Source: Paenibacillus sp. ACRRY (GTDB taxonomy: Bacteria; Bacillota; Bacilli; Paenibacillales; Paenibacillaceae). Taken from it: a DNA stretch of 64,000 nucleotides. Below, one piece after another: positions 57,400 to 64,000 of this stretch (positions are counted from its first letter, which is position 1; every line of letters starts with the position of its first letter). The stretch is taken from the NCBI RefSeq assembly GCF_022346995.1, contig NZ_JAKRNM010000003.1:434001-498000 (forward strand), read 5' to 3'. The position numbers and the translations under genes are program-made. The notes beneath the pieces were generated by a model, which saw nothing but the letters and a program-made list of their open reading frames with translations, made no database searches and was not told the origin of the DNA.

Positions 57400-57780
57400 A
57401 TGGTTGCTCATTTGACTATGATTCTGCTCATATACTTCCTGGCGGCAGTGGCCGTTCATGCCATGCACCAGCGTCATCTTTCTCGTCCGGAACCCGAGGG
57501 TTACGAGCAGATTCTGCTCATTCCTTCCAATCAGGAGCAGCGGATCGAAGGCGTTGTAAGAGCACTTTGCCGGGAGCTGTTTTACCGTGGAAAGAGCTTC
57601 ACATTGACAGTTGTTGCTGATCGTATGGAATCGGAAACGGTTCGGATTATTGAAAAGCTGATGCGCAAGCAGGGGTTGGAGACTTCATACCTGGCAGTTG
57701 TACCACCCGATATGGAACGTCCGGAACCAAATGGAGATCGTGCGTTTCGACTTATTGATCTGCGTGAGCCTGAGCATTAA
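57400..57780 (+). CDS. Hypothetical single-pass membrane protein, 126 residues
   Basis: I do not recognise the family. GAGGAGGT nine bases before the ATG at 57400 sets the start. The N-terminus is one membrane helix (MILLIYFLAAVAVHAM), followed by a cytoplasmic domain of about 95 residues alternating beta strands and helices (QILLIPSNQEQRIEGVVRAL; FTLTVVADRMESETVRIIEKLM), which suggests a small Rossmann-like or ferredoxin-like fold. It occupies the place held by degV in B. subtilis, between degU and comFA, but is unrelated to DegV by eye. A terminator follows. Confidence 0.75.
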   Translation: MVAHLTMILLIYFLAAVAVHAMHQRHLSRPEPEGYEQILLIPSNQEQRIEGVVRALCRELFYRGKSFTLTVVADRMESETVRIIEKLMRKQGLETSYLAVVPPDMERPEPNGDRAFRLIDLREPEH

Positions 57781-57824
57781 TTTTATTTAACGCCTAATCG
57801 AATTTGTTTCCATAGATCCACATG

Positions 57825-57854
57825 AAGATTACAGCATAGCTGTAATCTTTTTTG
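57825..57854 (+). terminator. Terminator after the 126-residue membrane protein
   Basis: AAGATTACAGC and GCTGTAATCTT form a perfect 11-bp stem with loop ATA, followed by Ts. Confidence 0.9.
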
Positions 57855-58108
57855 TTCATTGTAGCCAAGTCTGCTGTTAAATTAAAAATGGGTTTTTATG
57901 CAATCTATGGTTATTGTTTGGATGTGGAGCTCCTGAGATTGAAGTAAGAAGCGATTCGAATCCGTACATCTTAACTTAAAAGTATAGACGGTGCCGATTG
58001 GAAAAAGTTTCGCATTTTATGAGATTGATTCGGGGTATTCGTTAAATTGGTAAAATGGGCCTAAAACATGAATTTTAAATTCCTAAAGCTTGTCCTGCAC
58101 GGGAGCAA

Positions 58109-58137
58109 TTGATATAGTAAAAAGACAATAAGATAAG
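58109..58137 (+). promoter_or_regulatory. Possible promoter upstream of comFA
   Basis: TTGATA, 17-base spacer, GATAAG. The match is modest. Confidence 0.35.
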
Positions 58138-58158
58138 ACATTGTGAAATCAGGACATG

Positions 58159-58206
58159 AAGCACATGCTCCGGCAGATAGCCGGGTAAGCGTGTGCTTTT
58201 TTTGCG
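58159..58206 (+). terminator. Terminator-type hairpin in the comFA leader
   Basis: AAGCACAtGCT pairs with AGCgTGTGCTT, with an inner CCGGC/GCCGG stem and loop AGATA, followed by seven Ts. It lies between the putative promoter and the comFA ribosome site. Confidence 0.8.
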
Positions 58207-58242
58207 TTTCTAGAAATTATTAAGTTTGGGGGAGGGGATTGG

Positions 58243-60156
58243 ATGAGAGTTGCGCTCTATGTGTGCCGAGGCAGGGATAGGTGGAACATGCTACTGTCCT
58301 TGGATCTGCGGGTGGATTTCACTTGGTGGTTGGAGGGAGCGAGTGGTCAGCAGGTGCTGAGCTGGTTGTTGTTGGATGAAGCGTTGCCGCTAAGTCAGGC
58401 GTCATGGCTGGTTGAACATTTTGAGCTGGAGCGCGGAATGGATCAGTGGAGTGAAATGCATTGGTTGGCATATATGCGCCGTAAAGTGGATGAGTATGAC
58501 AAGCTGTCTGGGGAACAGGCAGCCAGAAAAGAAGGAGCAGGCTTGGCGGGAAAAGCGGGGATGACTATCGCTGAACTTAGGGCTGGGACAAGTGGGATGG
58601 CTGCTGCTCCAGGTGGAGCTGGGGTGGGCGGGATGCCAGCTGCTTATCCCGCCCAAGGGTGGGCTCAGCTGGAGCAGGGCGCGGCTCTGCTGGCTGAGCG
58701 GCTTCGCGGCCGCCAACTGCTGGCGGCCGAGGCAGAGGCGCTGCTGGTGGACACCGTCCCGCAGCTGGCCTCCTGGCGCGCGGCTGCGCAGCTCGCGCGC
58801 TTGCATGGGCGGCTGAGTATCACAGCCGCCCTGGAACTGCCCACGCGCCGCCGGCCCGCGTGGTTCAGCGCGCAAGGCGCGCCCCGCTGCCGCCGGTGCG
58901 GCAGCGATGCCAGGCAGCGCGTGCCCTGCGCTGCCTGCGGCCTGGCGGCGTGCGCCTACTGCGAGGCATGCCTCGCATTGGGGCGCAGCCGTGCCTGTGC
59001 GCTGCTGCTGCGCAGCACAGCGCCTGCGGCCGTGCGGGGCACGGCCGCTCTTGCCACCGGCGGCGGGCTCGCCCGGTGGGGGCTTAGCGCAGCGCAGAGC
59101 GCGGCAGCTTCTGCTGCGCTGGCGTATTTGGCCCGGCCTACCTCTGCTGAGGATGGGCCGGGGCGGTTCTTGCTGTGGGCCGTGACCGGGGCCGGCAAGA
59201 CCGAGATGATCTTCCCGCTGCTCCAGCATACGCTGGACCGCGGAGGGCGAGCGCTTGTAGCAACGCCGCGCAGAGACGTGGTGTTGGAGCTGGCGCCACG
59301 TCTGGCCAAAGCCTTTCCTGACGTTGCGCTGGCCACCCTGTACGGAGGTAGTACCGAACGGTGGAAAGATGCACAGCTCACCCTCGCGACCACGCATCAG
59401 CTGATGCGCTTTTATCAAGGATTCGACCTGGGCATTATTGATGAGCTTGACGCCTTTCCCTATCACAATGATCCCATGCTCGCTCATGCCGCGGCAGCTT
59501 CCTGCAAAAGGGATGGGAATTTCATATATCTGTCTGCTACCCCGCCAGCACGTTTACAAAAAGAAGTATCACAGCGGAAACTTGCTCATGCGAGGGTGCC
59601 GGTACGCTTTCACCGCTATCCCTTACCTGTGCCGCATTTGATCAAGATACCCACTGTTGCTGAATGTATCAAAAAAAGGAGTCTTCCCGCTGCCCTGAAG
59701 AATAGTATCCAAACCTCCTTGCAGCGTGATGCCCAGGTGTTTGTATTCGTAACGCGCATTGCCCAGATCGAGGCCTTTGTTAACCTGATGCGGCGCATAT
59801 TTCCCCAAATCCATATCCAAGGGACATCATCCCAAGATACGGACCGGGCAAGTAAAGTCATGGCATTCCGCGAACGAGACATCCGTCTGTTGGTGACGAC
59901 CACCATTCTGGAGCGGGGAGTGACCATTCCGCGCAGCGATGTCTTTATTTTGGATGCAGATAATGGGCTTTTCGATGAAGCTTCACTGGTACAGATGGCA
60001 GGCAGAGCAGGGCGTTCCATGGATGATCCGGCAGGCAGAGTCGTCTTTGCATCCTCTAGGCGCACACGTTCTCAGGTGAAGGCGGTGGCACAGATCCGCA
60101 AAATGAACACCATTGCACACCGCAAGGGTTATCTGCATCAGCAGAACCAACGATAA
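58243..60156 (+). CDS. comFA: Late competence helicase ComFA
   Basis: A DEAD-like ATPase that helps pull transforming ssDNA across the membrane. It has 637 residues: a variable N-terminus, a zinc finger of the ComFA type (CRRCGSDARQRVPCAACG...CAYCEAC, about residues 220-248), Walker A AVTGAGKTEM (about 312), a DEAD-box variant IIDELDAFPYH, motif III LSAT, and the C-terminal helicase half with TTTILERGVTIPRSD and MAGRAGRS. The N-terminal third (about 58600-59260) is extremely GC- and Ala-rich; one 60-base line I counted is 78% GC. GGGGGAGGGG precedes the ATG. comFB is not found; comFC follows after 30 bases. Confidence 0.95.
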   Translation: MRVALYVCRGRDRWNMLLSLDLRVDFTWWLEGASGQQVLSWLLLDEALPLSQASWLVEHFELERGMDQWSEMHWLAYMRRKVDEYDKLSGEQAARKEGAGLAGKAGMTIAELRAGTSGMAAAPGGAGVGGMPAAYPAQGWAQLEQGAALLAERLRGRQLLAAEAEALLVDTVPQLASWRAAAQLARLHGRLSITAALELPTRRRPAWFSAQGAPRCRRCGSDARQRVPCAACGLAACAYCEACLALGRSRACALLLRSTAPAAVRGTAALATGGGLARWGLSAAQSAAASAALAYLARPTSAEDGPGRFLLWAVTGAGKTEMIFPLLQHTLDRGGRALVATPRRDVVLELAPRLAKAFPDVALATLYGGSTERWKDAQLTLATTHQLMRFYQGFDLGIIDELDAFPYHNDPMLAHAAAASCKRDGNFIYLSATPPARLQKEVSQRKLAHARVPVRFHRYPLPVPHLIKIPTVAECIKKRSLPAALKNSIQTSLQRDAQVFVFVTRIAQIEAFVNLMRRIFPQIHIQGTSSQDTDRASKVMAFRERDIRLLVTTTILERGVTIPRSDVFILDADNGLFDEASLVQMAGRAGRSMDDPAGRVVFASSRRTRSQVKAVAQIRKMNTIAHRKGYLHQQNQR

Positions 60157-60186
60157 ATCCGTTCCAATTAGGGAGGTACTGGCATC

Positions 60187-61218
60187 ATGTTGAATCGGCT
60201 TAATATAATCGATTTTGTTCACCAACTCACCCATCGCATACATAACCTGCTTGCCCCGCCTGGGGCAACCTGCCTGACCTGTGGCACTCGTGCCGTACTA
60301 TCTCCAACCTACCCGGGGATTTGTGCACGATGCGCTCAGCAGATTCCATGGATTCGCTCCATCCGCTGTTTGCGTTGTGGCCGGGCCATCGGTTGTCCGG
60401 ACTGCATCCGCCCACATATGAACAATCGTTCGTTTATCTGCAATCGCAGTGCCGTCCAATACAATGCTCTTATGAAAGAATGGATCGGCATGTACAAATT
60501 CAGGGGCCACGTGCGCTACGCACCGCTGTTAACGACACTACTCATTCAAGCCTTTCAAGCCATGAGTGAAGAACTGAGTCTGGTTGCGGCAAAAGAAACC
60601 CAGGCTTCTGTGGCTCATTCCGCCACCTCTACTCTACCTCCGGTGGATGCCAGCTTGCATCCACCGAATCCGCGCGCGTCAACTTACGCGGGCGTTCAAT
60701 CGCCTGGCGCACACGCATCAACAGCCGTCCGCGCCAACCCTCAAGCAGCGACACGCCAACCGAAGTCGCTGCTCCCAAGCCCCAAGCCGCGATGGCGGCC
60801 TGACGCGGTGACTTACGTCCCCGTCAGCAACGAGCGCCTTGCCGAGCGTGGCTTCAACCAGGCAGAGCGGCTCGCTACCGGACTCGCCGCAGCCTGCCGT
60901 CTACCCGTAGTTGATCTGCTGCAGCGCCGGATCAACACCACCAAGCAGAGTTCCAAGACACGTGGCGAACGGATTGAGACGATGAAGGAAGCTTTTTCAA
61001 TAAGCCCCGGCGTAATGGATACTTTAAGGGGCCTTTACATTGGCAAAGCAGGATCTAATTCTGCTAGAGAGCACTCTTGTCCACTTCAATTGCTATTAAT
61101 TGATGATATATACACAACGGGCAGTACCTTGGATGCTTGTAGTATGGTTATTTTAAATGCGGCTGTCTCAAGTGATATTCCAGTAGAGATATATACCTTA
61201 TCATTGGCGCGATCATAG
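60187..61218 (+). CDS. comFC: Competence protein ComFC, phosphoribosyltransferase family
   Basis: A double zinc finger (CLTCG..CARC and CLRCG..CPDC, residues about 27-80) precedes a PRTase domain with the PRPP motif LLLIDDIYTTGST (about residue 300). ComFC is needed for DNA uptake and binds ssDNA or phosphoribosyl ligands. At 343 residues it is about 100 longer than typical. The excess is a Pro/Ala/Ser-rich low-complexity insert at about residues 130-200, between the finger-proximal half and VTYVPVSNERLAERGFNQAE. The insert is also GC-richer than the rest. GGGAGGT precedes the ATG. Confidence 0.93.
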   Translation: MLNRLNIIDFVHQLTHRIHNLLAPPGATCLTCGTRAVLSPTYPGICARCAQQIPWIRSIRCLRCGRAIGCPDCIRPHMNNRSFICNRSAVQYNALMKEWIGMYKFRGHVRYAPLLTTLLIQAFQAMSEELSLVAAKETQASVAHSATSTLPPVDASLHPPNPRASTYAGVQSPGAHASTAVRANPQAATRQPKSLLPSPKPRWRPDAVTYVPVSNERLAERGFNQAERLATGLAAACRLPVVDLLQRRINTTKQSSKTRGERIETMKEAFSISPGVMDTLRGLYIGKAGSNSAREHSCPLQLLLIDDIYTTGSTLDACSMVILNAAVSSDIPVEIYTLSLARS

Positions 61219-61479
61219 TAATATTTAAGATTACAGGAGTGTTTGAATTTTAGAGATGTAATAGATTATCATGAAATAAAAGAAAAAAATCTTTTTCACA
61301 ATGAGGAGAGTATAGGAATTATTCAATTATAGCCATAAAATATCTTCTGAAAATTTGCGTATGTACGCATTCTTGGTCCTCTTGGTGCGCAAATAGACTA
61401 TGGACTAGATGTGAGAAAATAAGGTAATGTATAGGTATTATCCATCGGAATGAGGAAGTTTGAGAGGGGCGTTTAAGCG

Positions 61480-61887
61480 ATGAATCTGGGTAATTGTCCT
61501 CGCTGTGGCAGGTTATATGCATTGAACTTTCGGGATGTATGCTCGAATTGCATTAAGGAAATAGAACAGGAATATCAGACTTGCGTAGATTATTTACGGG
61601 AGAATAAAGGCACTAATATACAGGAACTATCTGATGCAACGGAGATTTCCATTAAGCAGATCACCAAGTTCATCCGGGAGGGACGGATTTCCATCGAAAA
61701 CGCCCCGAATATGATGTATCCTTGTGAGGTATGCGGAACGCTAATCCGTGAAGGGCATATGTGTGACTCGTGCCGTAATCGCTTAACGAAAGACCTGGCT
61801 GGAGCAGCACGTGAGGTAGGTCAGAAGGATAATGCCAATATAGGTGGGCGAACCTACACTGCTGTCGACAAACTACGCGATTCATAG
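61480..61887 (+). CDS. yvyF: YvyF/TIGR03826-family flagellar operon protein
   Basis: A 135-residue cytoplasmic protein with an N-terminal zinc-ribbon (CPRCGRLY...CSNC), a central HTH-like stretch (NIQELSDATEISIKQITKFIREGRI) and a C-terminal second ribbon (CEVCGTL...CDSC). It leads the flgM-flgN-flgK cluster as in B. subtilis. Some databases call it a putative flagellar regulator; direct evidence of function is thin. A 14-base palindrome, TGCGTA-TG-TACGCA, lies at 61356-61369 upstream. Confidence 0.88.
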   Translation: MNLGNCPRCGRLYALNFRDVCSNCIKEIEQEYQTCVDYLRENKGTNIQELSDATEISIKQITKFIREGRISIENAPNMMYPCEVCGTLIREGHMCDSCRNRLTKDLAGAAREVGQKDNANIGGRTYTAVDKLRDS

Positions 61888-61936
61888 GAATGAGGGCTTA
61901 AATGCAGTTCCTGCTATAACAAATGTTTTAGAACGT

Positions 61937-61970
61937 ACCGATAAACTTATTAAAGATTATCGGTTTTTTT
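61937..61970 (+). terminator. Terminator-like hairpin between yvyF and flgM
   Basis: ACCGATAA pairs with TTATCGGT around 12 bases, followed by seven Ts. Termination here would uncouple yvyF from flgM. Confidence 0.75.
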
Positions 61971-62037
61971 ATTATCCTAATTGTTCGTTAACATAAAGAT
62001 AATGTAAAAATCCTAAGGCAAAGGAAGTGCACTTCGT

Positions 62038-62322
62038 ATGAAAATCAATGAACCGAACCGAATTGGAGCCATTAACTCTTATCAGCGTAATATTGAAAAT
62101 GCACTGCAAGGGGAGAGTAAGAAAACCCGACGCAAGGATGAGGTGACTATTTCCCCGGAGGCGATGGAACTGTTGAAGACAAATGAGTCTAACACGGATT
62201 CTGCAAGAATTGAGCGAATTGCCGAACTGAAAAGTCAAGTCGAATCAGGAACATATAATGTGGATGTCGGTAAGTTAGCTGAAAAGCTAGTTCCTTATTT
62301 TAAGACATACACGAAAGAATAG
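62038..62322 (+). CDS. flgM: Anti-sigma-D factor FlgM
   Basis: Holds sigma-D inactive until the hook is complete. It has 94 residues: a disordered basic N-terminus (KINEPNRIGAINSYQRN), DEVTISPEAMELLK, and the C-terminal sigma-binding helix ending SGTYNVDVGKLAEKLVPYF. AAGGAAGTG precedes the ATG. flgN follows nine bases after the stop. Confidence 0.93.
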   Translation: MKINEPNRIGAINSYQRNIENALQGESKKTRRKDEVTISPEAMELLKTNESNTDSARIERIAELKSQVESGTYNVDVGKLAEKLVPYFKTYTKE

Positions 62323-62331
62323 AGGTAAGTG

Positions 62332-62832
62332 ATGTCTGAAAATCAGATTATTTCTACATTAGATGAACTGAAGTCAACATATGCTGACCTGCTGGAGAAT
62401 TCTTTAAGTAAGAAGCAATGTATTATCAGCAAAGAATATGGTGAACTCATAACAGCGATGAACTTGGAATCCAGACTGGTAAAGAAGGCTGAAAAACAAG
62501 AGCAGGCACTATCGGAATCCATTCAGTATTTCCTTCGTGAAAAAGGGATACAATCCAAATTGAAATTAACGGTTACAGAGACCATGAGACTCGTTTTTGA
62601 TCCTTCAATCAAGGCTATATTGGATGAAAAACGAAGCCAGCTCGAACATAAGATCCATGAGTTGGGGCGGGTCAATGCATTGAATCAAGAACTTATTCAA
62701 CAGTCGCTTACATTCATTGATTTTTCACTTAATCTTGTAACCAATGATATGGATGATGTTTCAACGTATTCGTCCTCGCCTGATCGTGAGAAAAGGACAC
62801 AGCAAAGAAACATGTTTGACACAAGAGCATAG
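62332..62832 (+). CDS. flgN: Flagellar chaperone FlgN
   Basis: A FlgN/YvyG-like chaperone for FlgK and FlgL. It has 166 residues, almost all helical, with a long antiparallel coiled coil (LDELKSTYADLLENSLSKKQ; LEHKIHELGRVNALNQELIQ). The identification rests on position between flgM and flgK and on the helical pattern with NALNQELI. AGAGG is six bases before the ATG at 62332; a GTG at 62329 is possible. Confidence 0.87.
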   Translation: MSENQIISTLDELKSTYADLLENSLSKKQCIISKEYGELITAMNLESRLVKKAEKQEQALSESIQYFLREKGIQSKLKLTVTETMRLVFDPSIKAILDEKRSQLEHKIHELGRVNALNQELIQQSLTFIDFSLNLVTNDMDDVSTYSSSPDREKRTQQRNMFDTRA

Positions 62833-62860
62833 CCGACACAAGTAAGGGAGGAGCGAACAA

Positions 62861-64000
62861 ATGACTTCTACATTTCATGGTTTGGAGACAAGTAAGAGAG
62901 CGCTGTTTGTAAATACAACCAGCATGCAAACACTAGGTCATAATATAGCTAACGCTAACACCGAGGGATATACACGTCAGCGAGTTAATTCATCAGCTAC
63001 TACGCCGATCTGGCAGATTGGTATGACGAAGAGCGCGATGCCAGGACAATTGGGGACAGGCGTTCAGGTAGACAGCATTACCCGTTTACGTGACAGTTAC
63101 CTGGATACACAATTCAGGAGGGAAAATACATCACTTGGTGCATGGGAAGTACAGAATACAACCATGACTGCGATTCAGGATATTATTAATGAACCTTCGG
63201 GTAACGGACTAAGTGCTGTTATGGATGATTTTTGGAACTCATGGGAAACGCTAAACAGAGATCCTTCACTGCTGAGTGCCCGCGTGGCAGTTGCTGGTGC
63301 AGCTCAAAATATGACGGATACACTTAAGCATATTAGCGAGTCCCTCACTAACTTGACAACTGACACCGAGTCGAACATTGACAAGAAATTGCAACAGGCC
63401 AACAACATTGCGAATAATATAGCACAACTCAATGTGCTAATACGAGACAATGAATCACAAGGAGATCATGCAAACGATTTTAGGGACCAACGTGATTTGT
63501 TAATTGACCAGTTGTCCAGAATTGTCAATATTACGGTCACTGAAGAAGCGAATGGGATGGTAAACATTAATGCAGCTGGTGGAACGGCTCTTGTCGCTGG
63601 GACCGCTGTTACTGCTCTTACGGTAGTTGATGCTGATATGGCAACTGGAGGAGAACTAAACGGGTACGCCAAGTCATTGCAGGAAGTGGATACGGTCCGC
63701 AGTCAGCTGGATGCCATGGTCAATACATTGGTGCATGGGAAGATCAACGTGACGTTGAGCAATGGGTATATCACTCCTCAAGCAATGACAGCTCTCAATA
63801 ATGTAACTTTGAAAGACGGAAGCACCATCAACGCAGGCACCCTCATTCCAAAAGGTTCCGAAATTACTTCTTCCATGCAAGTGCAAGTGAATGGTTTTAA
63901 TGGACTTCATGAGCTGGGGTACAGCTTGTCTGATCCGGCCCAGGCTGGCATTCCCTTCTTTGTTCAGTCGACCGGTGGAACACTAACAATAGAGAATATT
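62861..64000 (+). CDS. flgK: Flagellar hook-associated protein FlgK, N-terminal part
   Basis: The frame runs from an ATG at 62861 with AGGGAGGAG upstream to the window end without a stop (380 codons seen). The N-terminus reads FHGLETSKRALFVNTTSMQT then LGHNIANANTEGYTRQRV, the classic FlgK/HAP1 motif. The next 200 residues are the D1-type helical region (DSYLDTQFRRE, FRDQRDLLIDQLSRIVNI). HAP1 joins hook to filament. The rest of the gene, and probably flgL, lies beyond the window. Confidence 0.95.
   Translation, partial: MTSTFHGLETSKRALFVNTTSMQTLGHNIANANTEGYTRQRVNSSATTPIWQIGMTKSAMPGQLGTGVQVDSITRLRDSYLDTQFRRENTSLGAWEVQNTTMTAIQDIINEPSGNGLSAVMDDFWNSWETLNRDPSLLSARVAVAGAAQNMTDTLKHISESLTNLTTDTESNIDKKLQQANNIANNIAQLNVLIRDNESQGDHANDFRDQRDLLIDQLSRIVNITVTEEANGMVNINAAGGTALVAGTAVTALTVVDADMATGGELNGYAKSLQEVDTVRSQLDAMVNTLVHGKINVTLSNGYITPQAMTALNNVTLKDGSTINAGTLIPKGSEITSSMQVQVNGFNGLHELGYSLSDPAQAGIPFFVQSTGGTLTIENI

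Larger units (their letters stand above)
57781..58242. other. Non-coding interval before comFA
   Basis: No gene is supported. It holds the terminator at 57825, about 250 AT-rich bases, a possible promoter at 58109 and a second terminator-type hairpin at 58159-58206, directly before comFA. Confidence 0.6.

Noticed and set aside
57213..57620. ORF of 135 codons overlapping the small membrane protein gene
   Set aside because: Most of it is the alternative frame of the gene at 57400, which has a strong ribosome site and a sensible membrane helix.
58402..59487. 361-codon minus-strand ORF opposite comFA
   Set aside because: Long antisense ORFs are expected in GC-rich, Ala-rich DNA because stop codons are rare; the + strand has clear helicase motifs.

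Overview
This window reads as chromosome of an endospore-forming, flagellated, S-layer-bearing Firmicute, almost certainly a Paenibacillus. The grounds are gene content and order: spoIIR-ywlC-mntP-ywlE-ywlG-glyA-upp-mnaA-atp operon-ywzB-murA-spoIID-spoIIQ-spoIIID-mbl-flhO-flhP, and degS-degU-comFA-comFC-yvyF-flgM-flgN-flgK, plus large SLH-domain proteins beside csaB/tagA/tagO. All 53 protein genes I accept lie on the + strand, as expected of a leading-strand region. I saw no tRNA, rRNA, IS element, prophage or CRISPR array.

Layout. 1-5.4 kb: end of an FtsW/RodA-type gene, spoIIR, the Sua5-type tRNA modification gene, mntP, ywlE, then a clear ZTP (pfl) riboswitch with its own promoter and terminator in front of ywlG and glyA. 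7-9 kb: upp and the UDP-GlcNAc 2-epimerase mnaA. 9-16.6 kb: a complete F-type ATP synthase operon with two small leading membrane genes (atpZ-like, atpI, then B-E-F-H-A-G-D-C). 17-26 kb: ywzB, murA, three sporulation genes, mbl and two flagellar rod/hook genes. 26-29 kb: an EpuA-like small protein, fabZ and a phosphoglucomutase.

29-34.7 kb is a cell-wall polymer block: a DUF5693 membrane protein, the pyruvyl transferase csaB, tagA and tagO. With mnaA upstream these can supply ManNAc, build a lipid-linked GlcNAc-ManNAc unit and pyruvylate it, which is the ligand of SLH domains. 34.9-55 kb then encodes what is anchored or exported: two SLH proteins with C-terminal SLH domains, one abundant S-layer protein with N-terminal SLH domains and two in-frame translation starts, an 849-residue secreted repeat protein of unknown function, a small exported protein and a phosphodiester-glycosidase-type protein. 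A spore SASP gene and metK lie among them. 55-64 kb: degSU, a small membrane protein, late competence genes comFA/comFC and the start of a flagellar operon (yvyF, flgM, flgN, flgK), the last cut by the window end.

The most unusual non-coding signal is a dispersed element of about 125 bp in four intergenic copies (5.4, 21.6, 26.6 and, inverted, 33.4 kb). It folds into a long nested hairpin whose outer stem differs in sequence between copies but still pairs. Other oddities are four overlapping perfect palindromes after spoIID, twin near-identical hairpins between atpA and atpG, a sigma-F-like promoter with an embedded palindrome at spoIIQ, and promoter-plus-terminator leaders before metK and comFA.
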